From positions 2,599,001-2,663,000 of the forward strand of contig NZ_CP110921.1 in the NCBI RefSeq assembly GCF_026247885.1: 64,000 nucleotides of DNA. The letters are read 5' to 3'. The DNA is from Methylococcus mesophilus. GTDB lineage: Bacteria; Pseudomonadota; Gammaproteobacteria; Methylococcales; Methylococcaceae. Of this stretch, positions 24,750-34,446 are shown piece by piece (positions within the stretch are counted from its first letter, which is position 1; each line of letters begins with the position of its first letter). The notes under the pieces are model-generated. The model made no database searches. It was not told the DNA's origin and was given only the letters and a program-made list of their open reading frames with translations. Both the position numbers and the translations under genes were made by a program.

Positions 24750-26351
24750 AGCACGGGCCATCGGCCTGAAAGCCAAGCCTGGGAGCAGTTTGGCGAAGCG
24801 ATGCAACAGCCAGACGCACAGCTCGAAGTCCGTATCCAAGATGCCGGCCTCGATGCTCTGCTCTGTTTCCAGGGCAGCGACCCCGTCCAAATACGCCTGC
24901 CGGAGCGCTGTGACCGGCTCGCCGTGGCGGCGGGTCTGCGCGTGGAATTCGGCGATCCCTGCCGAGTCCAGCGAGGTGACCGCTCCCGCCGCCAGGATGA
25001 GCAGGTGCTCCAACCGGGCTCGCAGAGGAGCGGCCACCACCTCGACCGGTCCGGGCAGGGCACCGAGATGGATGGAGAACTCGGCGGAAGCTTCCGCGAC
25101 ATGCCACACGATGGCGAGCGCCGTCCGGAATCGGTGCAGACGGGCGGTCTCGGCCGGCCCGAGCCCGTCGCGCAAGGCCAGCTTGACGCAGAAGCTCTCG
25201 ATGGCGGCGGCGAGCCGGAGGAATTCCGGCTCCAGCAGGTCGGGGTCGGTATCGGCGGACGGCTTTCTTCCGTCCGATCGGCGCGGTGCCACCCGCACAG
25301 AACCGAGCAGCCTCCCCAGTTCCTTCGCGAGAAGATCGAGCGCAGTCGGCGGATCCGTGAGCGCATGGCTGAACAGGAACGCCGGCTCGCCCAGCGCCTT
25401 TTCCGGCGCGGGCGGCCAGAAGCGGTCGAGCAGGCGGGCGCAGGCGGGCAGGAAAGGCGAAAGCGCCAGCGCAGGCAGCAGATTCGAGAGCAGAAACGCC
25501 ACGGCGAGTTGGCCAGAGGAAGAAGCCGTCAGTTCCGCCGCCAAAGCGCCCACCAGGGGCACGCCGAAGTGCTCGCCCACGAACAGCGCCATCATCAGCA
25601 GCCCGCTGGCGAGGCAGAACAGGTCCTCGGTGCGGACCAGACGGATGGCGTCGCCTTGCATGCCGAGAGCCAGCATGGCCCGCAGCGGAATCGCTCCCAG
25701 GTTGGTGCCGTAAATCATCGGAAGCGCGGCGGATGCCGGCATCGCACCCGCCCCGCACAAGGTGATCACCAGCATCGTTGCCCCCGCGTTGGATTGCAGC
25801 AGCGCCGCGGCACCGAAGCCGCAGGCGAAGGCGAACCACGGCGAAGCCAGCGCCGTCTCCAGACCTGCCCGGAACCAGGGCTCGTTCTTCAACGGGGCGG
25901 CACCTGCCCCCATGTTTTCCAGCGCGAACAGCAACAGGCCGACGCCGAGTAGGGCAGCGGCGACGGTACTCCAGGGCTTGGCGCGCACGGAACCCAGGGC
26001 GATGCCGGTCCCGCCGACGAAATAGGCCACCAACGGATGGATGTCGACGGCGGCGAGAAAAGCCAGGGCGGTGAGGCCGACGTTGGACCAGACGACAACG
26101 AGGCGGGCCGCCGCCGGCTTGATCAGGCCGCTGCCGAGCATGCTGGCCAGAATGAAGGTCACGGCGGTGGCGCTCTGGGTCAGCGCACCGCTCATGACGC
26201 CGAGCATCGAAGCCAGCGGCGGGGTATGGGTGGCAGCCTTGACCGCGTGGCGGAATCCGCCGCCGCCCAACTCGGAAAGGCTCTGGCCGATCAGTCTGAG
26301 GCCGAGAAAGAACAGGCCCAAGCCCAGGACGAGTTGGTCGAAGGATTCCAT
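24741..26351 (-). CDS. Na/Pi cotransporter family protein with PhoU-like C-terminus
   Basis: 536 residues. The N-terminal 320 residues hold about eight or nine membrane helices with the duplicated Na/Pi-II motif in diverged form: GALTQSATAVTF (about 55-66) and AALLQSNAGATM (about 160-171). The C-terminal 200 residues are soluble and helical, like the PhoU-like half of YjbB-type proteins. Such proteins move phosphate across the inner membrane; in E. coli YjbB exports it. It lies downstream of the histidine phosphatase on the same strand with a hairpin between, and near ppk1, supporting a phosphate role. Confidence 0.85.
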   Translation of the reverse strand: MESFDQLVLGLGLFFLGLRLIGQSLSELGGGGFRHAVKAATHTPPLASMLGVMSGALTQSATAVTFILASMLGSGLIKPAAARLVVVWSNVGLTALAFLAAVDIHPLVAYFVGGTGIALGSVRAKPWSTVAAALLGVGLLLFALENMGAGAAPLKNEPWFRAGLETALASPWFAFACGFGAAALLQSNAGATMLVITLCGAGAMPASAALPMIYGTNLGAIPLRAMLALGMQGDAIRLVRTEDLFCLASGLLMMALFVGEHFGVPLVGALAAELTASSSGQLAVAFLLSNLLPALALSPFLPACARLLDRFWPPAPEKALGEPAFLFSHALTDPPTALDLLAKELGRLLGSVRVAPRRSDGRKPSADTDPDLLEPEFLRLAAAIESFCVKLALRDGLGPAETARLHRFRTALAIVWHVAEASAEFSIHLGALPGPVEVVAAPLRARLEHLLILAAGAVTSLDSAGIAEFHAQTRRHGEPVTALRQAYLDGVAALETEQSIEAGILDTDFELCVWLLHRFAKLLPGLAFRPMARASG

Positions 26352-26397
26352 GGAACGCGTGGCTATGCAGTTCGGGGGCTGTGCGGCAGCGGCATGG

Positions 26398-26422
26398 CAA
26401 GGAATACGGCGCCTATTCCTTG
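26398..26422 (-). terminator. Hairpin at the end of the histidine phosphatase gene
   Basis: A perfect CAAGGAATA/TATTCCTTG stem with a 7-base loop spanning the phosphatase stop codon (26413-26415), 46 bases before the cotransporter start. No T-run follows, so it may be an intercistronic processing or attenuation structure rather than a full terminator. Confidence 0.45.
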
Positions 26423-27156
26423 CACTCGCTGCCGGAGGGAAACTCGGGTTTCTTCCCCCAGTCGTTCGAGGGCAGATCGTCGTACGGCGCGGCGTAGACC
26501 TGCTTCAGCATCCGGAAACCGGTGGGGACGGCCGAGCCGGGGTTGCCGTAGGTGACGATCCACAAGTAGTCGTAGTTGGAGCCATCCCAGCTCGCCGGCA
26601 CACCGTCGAGGCGGTCCAGGTTGAGAAGCTGGCGCAGCGTGATTTTCTCCCCCGGATAGTCCTTTTCCAGACTCTTGCTGGCGATGCGCTTGTGCTCCCA
26701 TGCCATCACGACCGTCTTGCCCTCCCACAGCGGATTGTTCAGCACATCACGGGCGGCAGCTTGGGTAAGCTTGTTGAGCAGCAGGTCTTTCTCCTCGTCG
26801 GACTGGTCCGGCAACGGTACGGCAGAATAGGTGACGACTGGCTTGCCCCAGATGTTCGCCACCGGCGAGACGGTTTCCAGCGTGTGCAGGGTGATGGCGA
26901 GCAAGGCCGCCGGGCCTTCGGACGGTAGAACCGAATCGGCGGCATTCCCGCCCAGATACCGAAACCCCAGCGCCAGTGAGCGCTCTCTGCCGACATCGCA
27001 CAATGCGTATTTGTCCTGCTTTTCGCCGTGGCGCAGGATGACGATCTTGCCCGGAACGGCAAGTGCATGGGAAGAAACCGCCAGCATCCCCGCCACCACT
27101 GCGAGGCGGCAGAATCCGGACCGCTTCTCGCCGCTTCTCGTACCCGTCATCTGCAA
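26413..27156 (-). CDS. Exported histidine phosphatase family protein
   Basis: 247 residues with a signal peptide (residues 1-33, CRLAVVAGMLAVSSHALA). The mature N-terminus KIVILRHGEK holds the catalytic RHG of the histidine phosphatase (phosphoglycerate mutase-like) superfamily, and WEHKRI near residue 153 supplies the second conserved His. Substrates of the superfamily range from phosphosugars to proteins; this one is unknown, and the periplasmic location suggests release of phosphate from external esters. It diverges from ppk1 over 208 bases. I saw no clear Pho box in that gap. Confidence 0.82.
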   Translation of the reverse strand: MQMTGTRSGEKRSGFCRLAVVAGMLAVSSHALAVPGKIVILRHGEKQDKYALCDVGRERSLALGFRYLGGNAADSVLPSEGPAALLAITLHTLETVSPVANIWGKPVVTYSAVPLPDQSDEEKDLLLNKLTQAAARDVLNNPLWEGKTVVMAWEHKRIASKSLEKDYPGEKITLRQLLNLDRLDGVPASWDGSNYDYLWIVTYGNPGSAVPTGFRMLKQVYAAPYDDLPSNDWGKKPEFPSGSECKE

Positions 27157-27364
27157 CCTAGCCTCCAGAATGCTCGACCGGCATCAAGGGGACGCCATCG
27201 GCCCCATGGTATCCGAGCTTAGACGCCGAATGTTACGAATGAATCCGCAAAGGCATCCGTTTCCGTCAATCTGCCTTAACAAACGTCCGGTACCGTTCCT
27301 GACGAGTTTGACCGCTTAGGTCCGCCTTTGGGAACGGGCCAGCCCCTTTGCCAGGAAATCCGAC

Positions 27365-29479
27365 ATGAGCATCGAGACCGCCAAACCCGCCGCCGCTGCG
27401 GCCACGGAGCATTTTTTCAACCGCGAACTGAGCTGGCTCGATTTCAACGACCGGGTTCTGCAAGAGGCGCTGGACGCACGCACGCCGCTGCTGGAACGCC
27501 TGAAATTCGCGGCGATCTTCAGTTCCAACCTGGACGAATTTTTCATGGTCCGGATTTCGGGCCTGATCGAGCGGGAACGGGCCGGCGCCGCCGGTTCCGC
27601 GCCGGACGGCATGTCGCCCTCGCAGCAGCTCGACGCCATTCGCGTCCATCTGGCCAGGCAAACCGACCGGCAACACCGGCTGTTCGACGGCGAACTACGG
27701 GAGCTCATGAGGCGGCACGGCATATTTCTGCTCGACTACGCCGCGCTGGACGAGCCGCAGCGCAGCGCACTCGAAGCGCATTTTTCCGAACAGGTGTTTC
27801 CGGTGCTCACGCCGCTGAGCGTCGATGCGGGCCATCCGTTCCCGCAGATGTCGAATCTCAGCCTGAACCTGGCCGTCGTCGTGGAGGATCCGGCAACCGG
27901 CCTGCGGAAATTCGCCCGGATCAAGGTGCCGGACACCCTTCCGAGGTTTGTCGCATTGCCGCAAGGACCAGCGGAGCCGGTCTGGGCCGGGGTCCCGCTG
28001 GAACAGCTCATCGCCGGCAACCTGGCGCGGCTGTTCCCCGGCATGATCGTCCGCGGCCACCATATGTTCCGGATCACCCGGGATGCGGATTTCACGGTCC
28101 GGGAGGATGAAGCCGAGGACCTGATGCTGGCCATCGAGGAGGAAATCGGCAAGCGCAGGCTGGACGGCTTCGTCTGCCGCCTGGAAATCGAAGGTTCGAT
28201 GCCGGCCGAGCTGCGCGAGTCGCTGATGGAGGAACTGGAGGTTTCCGGCCGGGACGTCTACGAATTCGACGGGCTGCTGAACCTCAAGGACCTGTTCTAT
28301 TTCCTGTCACTCCCGCTGCCCGAACTCAAGGATGCTCCCTGGACGCCCGTGGTGCCGGCCCGCTTTCACGCCGCGCCCGATGAATCCGGCGAGCCCCGCG
28401 CCACGCTGTTCGACGAGATCAGGAAGGGCGACCTCCTGGTCCACCATCCCTACCATTCCTTCGCCGCCACGGTGCAGGAGTTCATCACCCAGGCCGCCCA
28501 CGATCCCCAGGTGCTCGCGATCAAGCTGACCCTGTACCGGACGTCGGGCGATTCGCCCATCGTCCGCGCGCTGGTCGATGCCGCTGCGGCCCGCAAGCAG
28601 GTCGCCGCGCTGGTCGAGCTGAAGGCGCGGTTCGATGAAGAGAACAACATCGCCTGGGCGAACAGGCTGGAAGACGCCGGAGCGCACGTGGTCTACGGCG
28701 TCATGGGACTGAAGACCCATACCAAGATCGCCCTGGTGGTCCGCAAGGAGGGCGACGCCCTGCGTCGCTACGTTCACGTCGGAACCGGCAACTACAACCC
28801 GAAGACGGCGAACCTTTACACCGACCTCGGCCTGTTCAGTTGCCGGGACGATCTGGTGGCCGATGTCGGCGACCTCTTCAATTACCTGACCGGCTATTCC
28901 CGCCAGGACGCCTACCGCAAGCTGCTGGTCGCTCCGCTCACCCTGCGCCGCCGGATGTACGAGCTCATCGCGCGGGAGATGGAGCATGCCCGCAGCGGCG
29001 CCGGCGGCCACATCGTCGCCAAGATGAACGCGCTGGTCGATCCCGACATGATCCGGCACCTGTACGACGCCTGCCGCGCCGGGGTGCGGATCGAACTGGT
29101 CGTCCGCGGTATCTGCTGCCTGCGCCCCGGCATCGCCGGCCTCAGCGAAAACATCCGGGTGGTCAGCGTCGTCGGCCGTTACCTCGAGCATTCGCGCATC
29201 TTCCGCTTCAAGAACGGCGGCGCCGACGAATTCTACATCGGCAGCGCGGACTGGATGACGCGGAACCTCGACCAGCGCGTCGAAGCGGTCGCGCCGGTGG
29301 AGGACCCCGCCGCCGTCCGCCACCTCGAGCAGGTGCTGGATTTCCTGCTGAATGACAACCGCCACGCCTGGGACCTGCAGCCGGACGGACGCTATCTGCA
29401 GCGGCAGCCAGCGGAAGGCGAACCCGAACGAGCCGCGCAGTCGCTGTTGATGGAAGGCGCCCGGCTGGGCGAATTCTAG
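27365..29479 (+). CDS. ppk1: Polyphosphate kinase 1
   Basis: 704 residues, the usual PPK1 length. The N domain begins FFNRELSWLDFNDRVLQEA and contains FSSNLDEFFMVRISGL. The phospholipase D-like catalytic domains have KLTLYRTSGDSPIV, VELKARFDEENNI and YVHVGTGNYNPKTA, where the His is the residue autophosphorylated in PPK1. GSADWMTRNLDQRVE is the second catalytic block. The enzyme reversibly makes inorganic polyphosphate from ATP. AGGAAA lies upstream of the ATG. glgP follows 79 bases downstream on the same strand. Confidence 0.96.
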   Translation: MSIETAKPAAAAATEHFFNRELSWLDFNDRVLQEALDARTPLLERLKFAAIFSSNLDEFFMVRISGLIERERAGAAGSAPDGMSPSQQLDAIRVHLARQTDRQHRLFDGELRELMRRHGIFLLDYAALDEPQRSALEAHFSEQVFPVLTPLSVDAGHPFPQMSNLSLNLAVVVEDPATGLRKFARIKVPDTLPRFVALPQGPAEPVWAGVPLEQLIAGNLARLFPGMIVRGHHMFRITRDADFTVREDEAEDLMLAIEEEIGKRRLDGFVCRLEIEGSMPAELRESLMEELEVSGRDVYEFDGLLNLKDLFYFLSLPLPELKDAPWTPVVPARFHAAPDESGEPRATLFDEIRKGDLLVHHPYHSFAATVQEFITQAAHDPQVLAIKLTLYRTSGDSPIVRALVDAAAARKQVAALVELKARFDEENNIAWANRLEDAGAHVVYGVMGLKTHTKIALVVRKEGDALRRYVHVGTGNYNPKTANLYTDLGLFSCRDDLVADVGDLFNYLTGYSRQDAYRKLLVAPLTLRRRMYELIAREMEHARSGAGGHIVAKMNALVDPDMIRHLYDACRAGVRIELVVRGICCLRPGIAGLSENIRVVSVVGRYLEHSRIFRFKNGGADEFYIGSADWMTRNLDQRVEAVAPVEDPAAVRHLEQVLDFLLNDNRHAWDLQPDGRYLQRQPAEGEPERAAQSLLMEGARLGEF

Positions 29480-29558
29480 GCCCGATCTTGACAGGAACGA
29501 GCGTTTGACCCTTTATCGGGAGAGTTGCCGACACACCCTCCTCGACCCGGAGTTCCCC

Positions 29559-32057
29559 ATGGCGAGCAAGAAATCCGACCCGAAAAAGACCACACCGGCC
29601 CCGGACGCGCCGGAGCACACCCGCACCGGCATGAGCCAGGAGATCCTCAAGGCCGCCTTCGTCGACAACCTCAACCTGGCCGTGGGGCGGCCGCTGGAAA
29701 CCGCCGTGCCCGAGGACTGGTACCAGGCCATCGCGCTGTCGGTGCGCGACCGCATCATGCAGCGCTGGGTCCGCCAGTACGAAAAGCGGAATGCCCCCGA
29801 CGTCCGCCAAGCCGCCTATCTGTCGGCGGAATTCCTGCCCGGCCCTCATCTGGGCAACAGCCTGCTCAACCTCGGCCTCGCCGACAATGCCCGCGAGGCG
29901 CTGGCCGGCCAGGACCTCGACCAGTACATCGGGCTGGAGGAGGAGCCGGGCCTCGGCAACGGCGGCTTGGGACGGCTCGCCGCCTGTTACCTGGACTCCC
30001 TGGCGACGCTGCGCTATCCGGCGACCGGCTACGGCATCCGCTACGAATTCGGCATCTTCGACCAGGCCGTCAAGAACGGCTGGCAGGTGGAGGTCACCGA
30101 CAAGTGGCTGCTTTACGGCAATGTCTGGGAAATCAAGCGCCCGAATTTCGCCCAGGTCGTCAAGCTCGGAGGGCACACCGAGACCTATACCGATGAGCAC
30201 GGCGCCTTTCGCGTGCGCTGGATGCCGGACCGCGTGGTGGTCGGCGTGCCCTACGACACGCCGGTCATCGGCTACCGCTCCGACTCCTGCGTCCTGCTCC
30301 GGCTGTGGAGCGCGGAAGCCGCCCAGTCGTTCGACTTCGCCGATTTCAACCGGGGCGACTATTACGGCGCGGTGGAGGAGAAGGTCTTTTCCGAGAACAT
30401 CTCCAAAGTCCTTTATCCCAACGACGAGCAGCTCGAAGGCAAGCGGCTGCGGCTGGAGCAGCAATATTTCTTCGTCGCCTGCTCGATCAAGGACATGATC
30501 CGCCTGTGCCTGCGGCGCGGCTCGACCCTGGAGCGCTTCCACGAGATGTACTGCATCCAGCTCAACGACACCCATCCCGCCATCGCGGTGGCGGAGCTGA
30601 TGCGCCAACTGGTGGACAAATACGCCCTGTCCTGGGAGCAGGCCTGGGACATCACCCGCAAGACCTTCTCCTACACCAACCACACCCTGCTTCCGGAAGC
30701 CCTGGAGAAATGGCCGCTGCCGCTGTTCGGCTCGGTCCTGCCCCGGCACCTGGAGATCATCTACGAGATCAACCGCCGCTTCCTCGACGAGGTCCGCACC
30801 CGTTTCCCTGGGGACGAGGGCAAGATCGCGCGGCTGTCGATCATCGACGAAAGCGGGGAGAAATACGTGCGCATGGCCAACTTGGCGATGGTCGGCAGCC
30901 ACACCGTCAACGGCGTTGCGGAATTGCATTCGGAACTGGTGAAGACCCAGCTCTTCCCGGACTTCCACGACCTCGACCCGAAGCGTTTCCAGAACGTGAC
31001 CAACGGCGTCACGCCGCGGCGCTTCCTGGGGCTGAGCAATCCGGGGCTGACCCGACTGATCGACGGCCGCATCGGCGACAGCTGGCTGTCGGATCTGGAC
31101 CGGCTCATGGAGCTGGAAACGTTCGCCAACGATGCCGGCTTCCAGCAGGACTGGGCGCGGGTCAAGCGGGAAAACAAGGCGCGGCTGGCCCGGATCATCC
31201 GCGACCGCACCGGTGTCGTCGTCGACCCGGTTTCCCTGTTCGACATCCAGGTCAAGCGCATCCACGAATACAAGCGCCAGCACCTCAACGTGCTGCACAT
31301 CATCACGCTGTACCAGCGCCTCAAGCACGACCCCAGGCTGCAGATCACGCCGCGGACCTTCCTGTTCGGGGGCAAGGCCGCGCCCGGCTATTTCATGGCC
31401 AAGCTGATCATCAAGCTGATCAACGCCGTCGGCGAAACCGTGAACCAGGACCCGGCCGTGCGCGATCTCATCAAGGTCGTGTTCCTCCCGGACTACAACG
31501 TCAAGCACGCGCAGAACATCTATCCGGCGGCCGACCTGTCCGAGCAGATATCGACCGCGGGCAAGGAAGCCTCGGGCACCGGCAACATGAAGCTGTCGCT
31601 GAACGGCGCGCTGACCATCGGCACGCTGGACGGCGCCAACGTCGAAATCCGCGAAGAGGTGGGAGCGGAGAATTTCTTCCTGTTCGGCCTGACCTGCGAG
31701 CAGGCGGCCAGACTCAGGGCCGACGGCTACAACCCCGGTGACTATTGTCATGGCGACCCCGAACTGCGCGGCGTCATCGAACTCATCGACAGCGGGCTGT
31801 TCTCACACGGCGACACCGAGCTGTTCCGGCCGCTCACCGCACATCTGCTGGAGCGGGACGATTACTTGCTGATGGCGGACTACCGGCCCTATGTCAACTG
31901 CCAGCAGGAGGTGGATCACGCCTACCGCGACTGGCAGCACTGGACGCGCATGTCCATCCTCAACGTCGCCCGCATGGGCAAATTCTCCTCGGACCGGGCG
32001 GTGCGGGAGTATGCGGAGAACATCTGGAAGCTGCAGCCGTTCGCGCCCGATGCGTGA
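29559..32057 (+). CDS. glgP: Glycogen/starch/alpha-glucan phosphorylase
   Basis: 832 residues from the ATG preceded by CCGGAG. It releases glucose-1-phosphate from alpha-1,4-glucans using PLP. Visible family blocks are the N-terminal AAYLSAEFLPGPHLGNSL, GLGNGGLGRLAACYLDSLATL, RRFLGLSNPGL, VKRIHEYKRQHLN and KEASGTGNMKLSLNGALTIG, where the Lys in GNMK binds PLP. The frame is open 18 codons further upstream to a TTG, but the ATG matches the family length. Location directly after ppk1 suggests coordinated use of carbon and phosphate stores. Its end converges with coaD, 22 bases away. Confidence 0.96.
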   Translation: MASKKSDPKKTTPAPDAPEHTRTGMSQEILKAAFVDNLNLAVGRPLETAVPEDWYQAIALSVRDRIMQRWVRQYEKRNAPDVRQAAYLSAEFLPGPHLGNSLLNLGLADNAREALAGQDLDQYIGLEEEPGLGNGGLGRLAACYLDSLATLRYPATGYGIRYEFGIFDQAVKNGWQVEVTDKWLLYGNVWEIKRPNFAQVVKLGGHTETYTDEHGAFRVRWMPDRVVVGVPYDTPVIGYRSDSCVLLRLWSAEAAQSFDFADFNRGDYYGAVEEKVFSENISKVLYPNDEQLEGKRLRLEQQYFFVACSIKDMIRLCLRRGSTLERFHEMYCIQLNDTHPAIAVAELMRQLVDKYALSWEQAWDITRKTFSYTNHTLLPEALEKWPLPLFGSVLPRHLEIIYEINRRFLDEVRTRFPGDEGKIARLSIIDESGEKYVRMANLAMVGSHTVNGVAELHSELVKTQLFPDFHDLDPKRFQNVTNGVTPRRFLGLSNPGLTRLIDGRIGDSWLSDLDRLMELETFANDAGFQQDWARVKRENKARLARIIRDRTGVVVDPVSLFDIQVKRIHEYKRQHLNVLHIITLYQRLKHDPRLQITPRTFLFGGKAAPGYFMAKLIIKLINAVGETVNQDPAVRDLIKVVFLPDYNVKHAQNIYPAADLSEQISTAGKEASGTGNMKLSLNGALTIGTLDGANVEIREEVGAENFFLFGLTCEQAARLRADGYNPGDYCHGDPELRGVIELIDSGLFSHGDTELFRPLTAHLLERDDYLLMADYRPYVNCQQEVDHAYRDWQHWTRMSILNVARMGKFSSDRAVREYAENIWKLQPFAPDA

Positions 32058-32079
32058 ACGGAGAGGATGAGAAACCGGT

Positions 32080-32568
32080 TCAGCCGGAAACGGCGAACTT
32101 GCGCATCAGCGCCGCCTTCACGTGCCCCGGCACGAAGGCCGAAACGTCGCCGCCGAATTTGGCGATCTCCCGGATGACCGAGGAGGAAAGGAAGGCGTAG
32201 CGTTCGCCGGGGGTAAGGAAGATCGTTTCGATCTCCGGGCCCAGCGAGCGGTTCATGCCGGCCATCTGGAACTCGAATTCGAAATCGGAGACGGCGCGCA
32301 GGCCGCGCAGGATGACGGTGGCGCCATGGGTCCGGGCGCAGTCGACCAGCAGCGAATTGAAGCCGACCACCTCGACGTTGGCCATTTCGGCCACCGCCTC
32401 CCGGGCCAGCGCCAAGCGCTCGGCGAAATCGAACAGCGGGGTCTTGGCCTTGCTCTCGGCCACCGCCAGGATGACGCGGTCGAAGATCCGGCTGGCCCGG
32501 CATACCAGGTCCACGTGGCCCAGCGTCATCGGATCGAAAGTGCCGGGGTAGATCGCGGTGACATTCAA
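32080..32568 (-). CDS. coaD: Phosphopantetheine adenylyltransferase
   Basis: 162 residues. It transfers AMP from ATP to 4'-phosphopantetheine to give dephospho-CoA, the penultimate step of CoA synthesis. The nucleotidyltransferase motif is [15 protein letters not shown] (the TxGH form), followed by [21 protein letters not shown] and the C-terminal [11 protein letters not shown]. Length and motifs are standard. The start overlaps the rsmD stop by 4 bases, a frequent rsmD-coaD arrangement. Confidence 0.96.
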   Translation of the reverse strand: MNVTAIYPGTFDPMTLGHVDLVCRASRIFDRVILAVAESKAKTPLFDFAERLALAREAVAEMANVEVVGFNSLLVDCARTHGATVILRGLRAVSDFEFEFQMAGMNRSLGPEIETIFLTPGERYAFLSSSVIREIAKFGGDVSAFVPGHVKAALMRKFAVSG

Positions 32569-33152
32569 ACTCGAGACTCCTTGAGACGCTGATACAGACG
32601 GTAGGCGACGTCGCCGCTGGCTTTCTCCCGCAGCAGCGTCCAGTTTGCCGGGATCCCTTCGGGCTGAGGGCCGGCCTCCGCCTCCACGTAAATCCTGGCT
32701 CCGGCCTCAAGCCAGCCGCCATCCTCCAGTCTCCGGCAGCACGGCCCGACTTGGCCGGTGCGGAATGGCGGGTCGAGAAACACCAAGTCGAATGCCTCCG
32801 GCTTGCCTGAGAGAAATTTCATGGCTTCGGCGCACACCACGGTGATCTGCCCGGCATCCAGCATCGCACAGGATTGTTTCAGTACCGCGCAGACCCTGGG
32901 ATTGCGCTCGACCTGGACGACCCGGGCGGCCCCCCGCGAGGCCGCCTCGAAGCCCAGGGCGCCGCTGCCGGCGTAAAGATCGAGGCAGGCCGCTCCGGCC
33001 ACAGCGGTCTGCAGCCAGTTGAAGACGGTTTCCCGCACCCGGTCGGGCGTCGGGCGCAATCCCGGCTCCGGCGCGAACCGGATCCGGCGGCTGCGCCACA
33101 GCCCGCCGATGATGCGCAGCTCATTGCGCACTTTTGCCGGCGGAATTCGCAC
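32565..33152 (-). CDS. rsmD: 16S rRNA (guanine-966-N2)-methyltransferase RsmD
   Basis: 195 residues. Motifs are [47 protein letters not shown] (SAM site) and the catalytic DPPF (in [11 protein letters not shown]). The enzyme methylates N2 of G966 in 16S rRNA during 30S assembly. The start is a GTG at 33152 with GGTGG upstream; a second GTG seven codons in would give the more usual N-terminus [10 protein letters not shown]. Either start lies within the 3' end of the upstream protease gene. The downstream end overlaps coaD. Confidence 0.93.
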   Translation of the reverse strand: MRIPPAKVRNELRIIGGLWRSRRIRFAPEPGLRPTPDRVRETVFNWLQTAVAGAACLDLYAGSGALGFEAASRGAARVVQVERNPRVCAVLKQSCAMLDAGQITVVCAEAMKFLSGKPEAFDLVFLDPPFRTGQVGPCCRRLEDGGWLEAGARIYVEAEAGPQPEGIPANWTLLREKASGDVAYRLYQRLKESRV

Positions 33153-34446
33153 CCACCAGCACCGTCTGCAGCCGGTCCGGATGAATGCGCGCCTGCCAGA
33201 CCCGGCGGACGTCGTCCTTGGTCACGGCCTCGATTTTCGGGATGTAGGTCGCCAAGTAGTCGAGCGGCAAGCCGTAGAACGCCATGGAGGCGATCTGCTC
33301 GACCAGTTTCTGGTTGCTGTCGAGCCGCAGCACGAAGCCGCCGACGATGTTCTTCTTCGACGCCTCCAGCTCCTTGTCGGTCGGTCCCTTGGCGATGAAA
33401 TCCCTGAGCGTCTGGAGCAGCACGTTCAAAGCCTCGTCGGCCTTTTCGTTGCGGGTCTGCAACCCCATCAGGAACGGGCCCTCGACCCGGAACGGATAGA
33501 AGTGGCTGTGCGCGCTGTAGGACAGCCCTCGCTTCTCCCGCACCTCCTCACTGATCCGCGACACCAGTCCGCTGCCGCCGAGGATGTGGTTGCCGACATA
33601 CAGCGGGAAATAGTCCGGATCGTTGATGCGCATGCCGGGCTGGCCGGAATACACGTGGGTCTGCTCCGAGGGGAAGGCCCGCTTGAGCGTCTGTGCCGGC
33701 TTGTCCATCGGCACCGGCGGCAAGACGGAGGGTGCTTCGCCCGGCGCGAGGCCCGACATCAGCTCTTCCGCGATCTTTTCCGCCTGGGCCCGTTCGATGT
33801 CCCCGACCAGCGCCACCACCGCGTTCCTGGCCACGTAGAACTTGCGGTAGAAGGCTTCCAGGTCATCCCGCGTCAGCTTCTCCACGGTCGCGATATGGCC
33901 GTCCTTGGGGTGAGCGTAAGGGTGATCGCCGTACATCGCCTCGAAAAAGGCGATGCCGGCCAGGTCGGCGGGCGATTCTTCACGCTGTTTCAGCACCAGC
34001 AACACGCGGTTCTTTTCCCGTTCGAAATCCTCCGCGGCGAAACGGGGTTTCGCCAGGATGACCTTGGCGGTCTCCAGCGCCGGCTCCAGCAGGTTCGGCT
34101 GGGTCAGGCTGCGCAGCGAGAGCGAGGCGGTGTCGCGGGAAATCCCGGTGCCGAGCACCGCGCCCACGCCGTCCAAACGCTGGGCGATGGCATCGGCGTT
34201 CCAGTCGCCGGCACCGGTGTCCAGCACCGAGGACGTCAGCGAGGCCAGACCGAACTGGTCGCGGTCGCGGGCGCTGCCGGCGTCGAACACGACGCGGACG
34301 TCCAGCAGCGGCAGGCCGTGGGTCCGGGCGAAATACACCCTGGCCCCGTTGGCCGTGCTCCAGGTCTGGATTTCCGGGAGGGCGAAGACCGTCCGCAACG
34401 GCAGCAGGACGAAAAAGAGAATGGCGACGAAGCGCTTAGTGGACAT
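33121..34446 (-). CDS. M16 family peptidase-like protein, non-catalytic subunit
   Basis: 441 residues with a signal peptide (FVAILFFVLLPLRTVFA). The M16 fold is clear (FDAGSARDRDQFGLASLTSSVLDTGAG, then KRAFPSEQTHVYSGQPG and GSGLVSRISEEVREKRGLSYS, the R/Y substrate-binding block). At the place of the zinc motif HxxEH the sequence reads LTSSVLDTG, so it cannot bind zinc. Paired M16 proteases often consist of one active and one inactive chain, the inactive one supplying the R/Y pair, which is kept here. It overlaps the catalytic gene upstream by 11 bases. Expected location: periplasm. Confidence 0.9.
   Translation of the reverse strand: MSTKRFVAILFFVLLPLRTVFALPEIQTWSTANGARVYFARTHGLPLLDVRVVFDAGSARDRDQFGLASLTSSVLDTGAGDWNADAIAQRLDGVGAVLGTGISRDTASLSLRSLTQPNLLEPALETAKVILAKPRFAAEDFEREKNRVLLVLKQREESPADLAGIAFFEAMYGDHPYAHPKDGHIATVEKLTRDDLEAFYRKFYVARNAVVALVGDIERAQAEKIAEELMSGLAPGEAPSVLPPVPMDKPAQTLKRAFPSEQTHVYSGQPGMRINDPDYFPLYVGNHILGGSGLVSRISEEVREKRGLSYSAHSHFYPFRVEGPFLMGLQTRNEKADEALNVLLQTLRDFIAKGPTDKELEASKKNIVGGFVLRLDSNQKLVEQIASMAFYGLPLDYLATYIPKIEAVTKDDVRRVWQARIHPDRLQTVLVGANSAGKSAQ

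Noticed and set aside
27157-27364. Pho box controlling ppk1 and the histidine phosphatase
   Set aside because: No pair of CTGTCAT-like direct repeats at 11-base spacing was found.
29208-31751. Long open frame antisense to glgP
   Set aside because: It mirrors a fully conserved glycogen phosphorylase; composition and lack of motifs mark it as a shadow frame.
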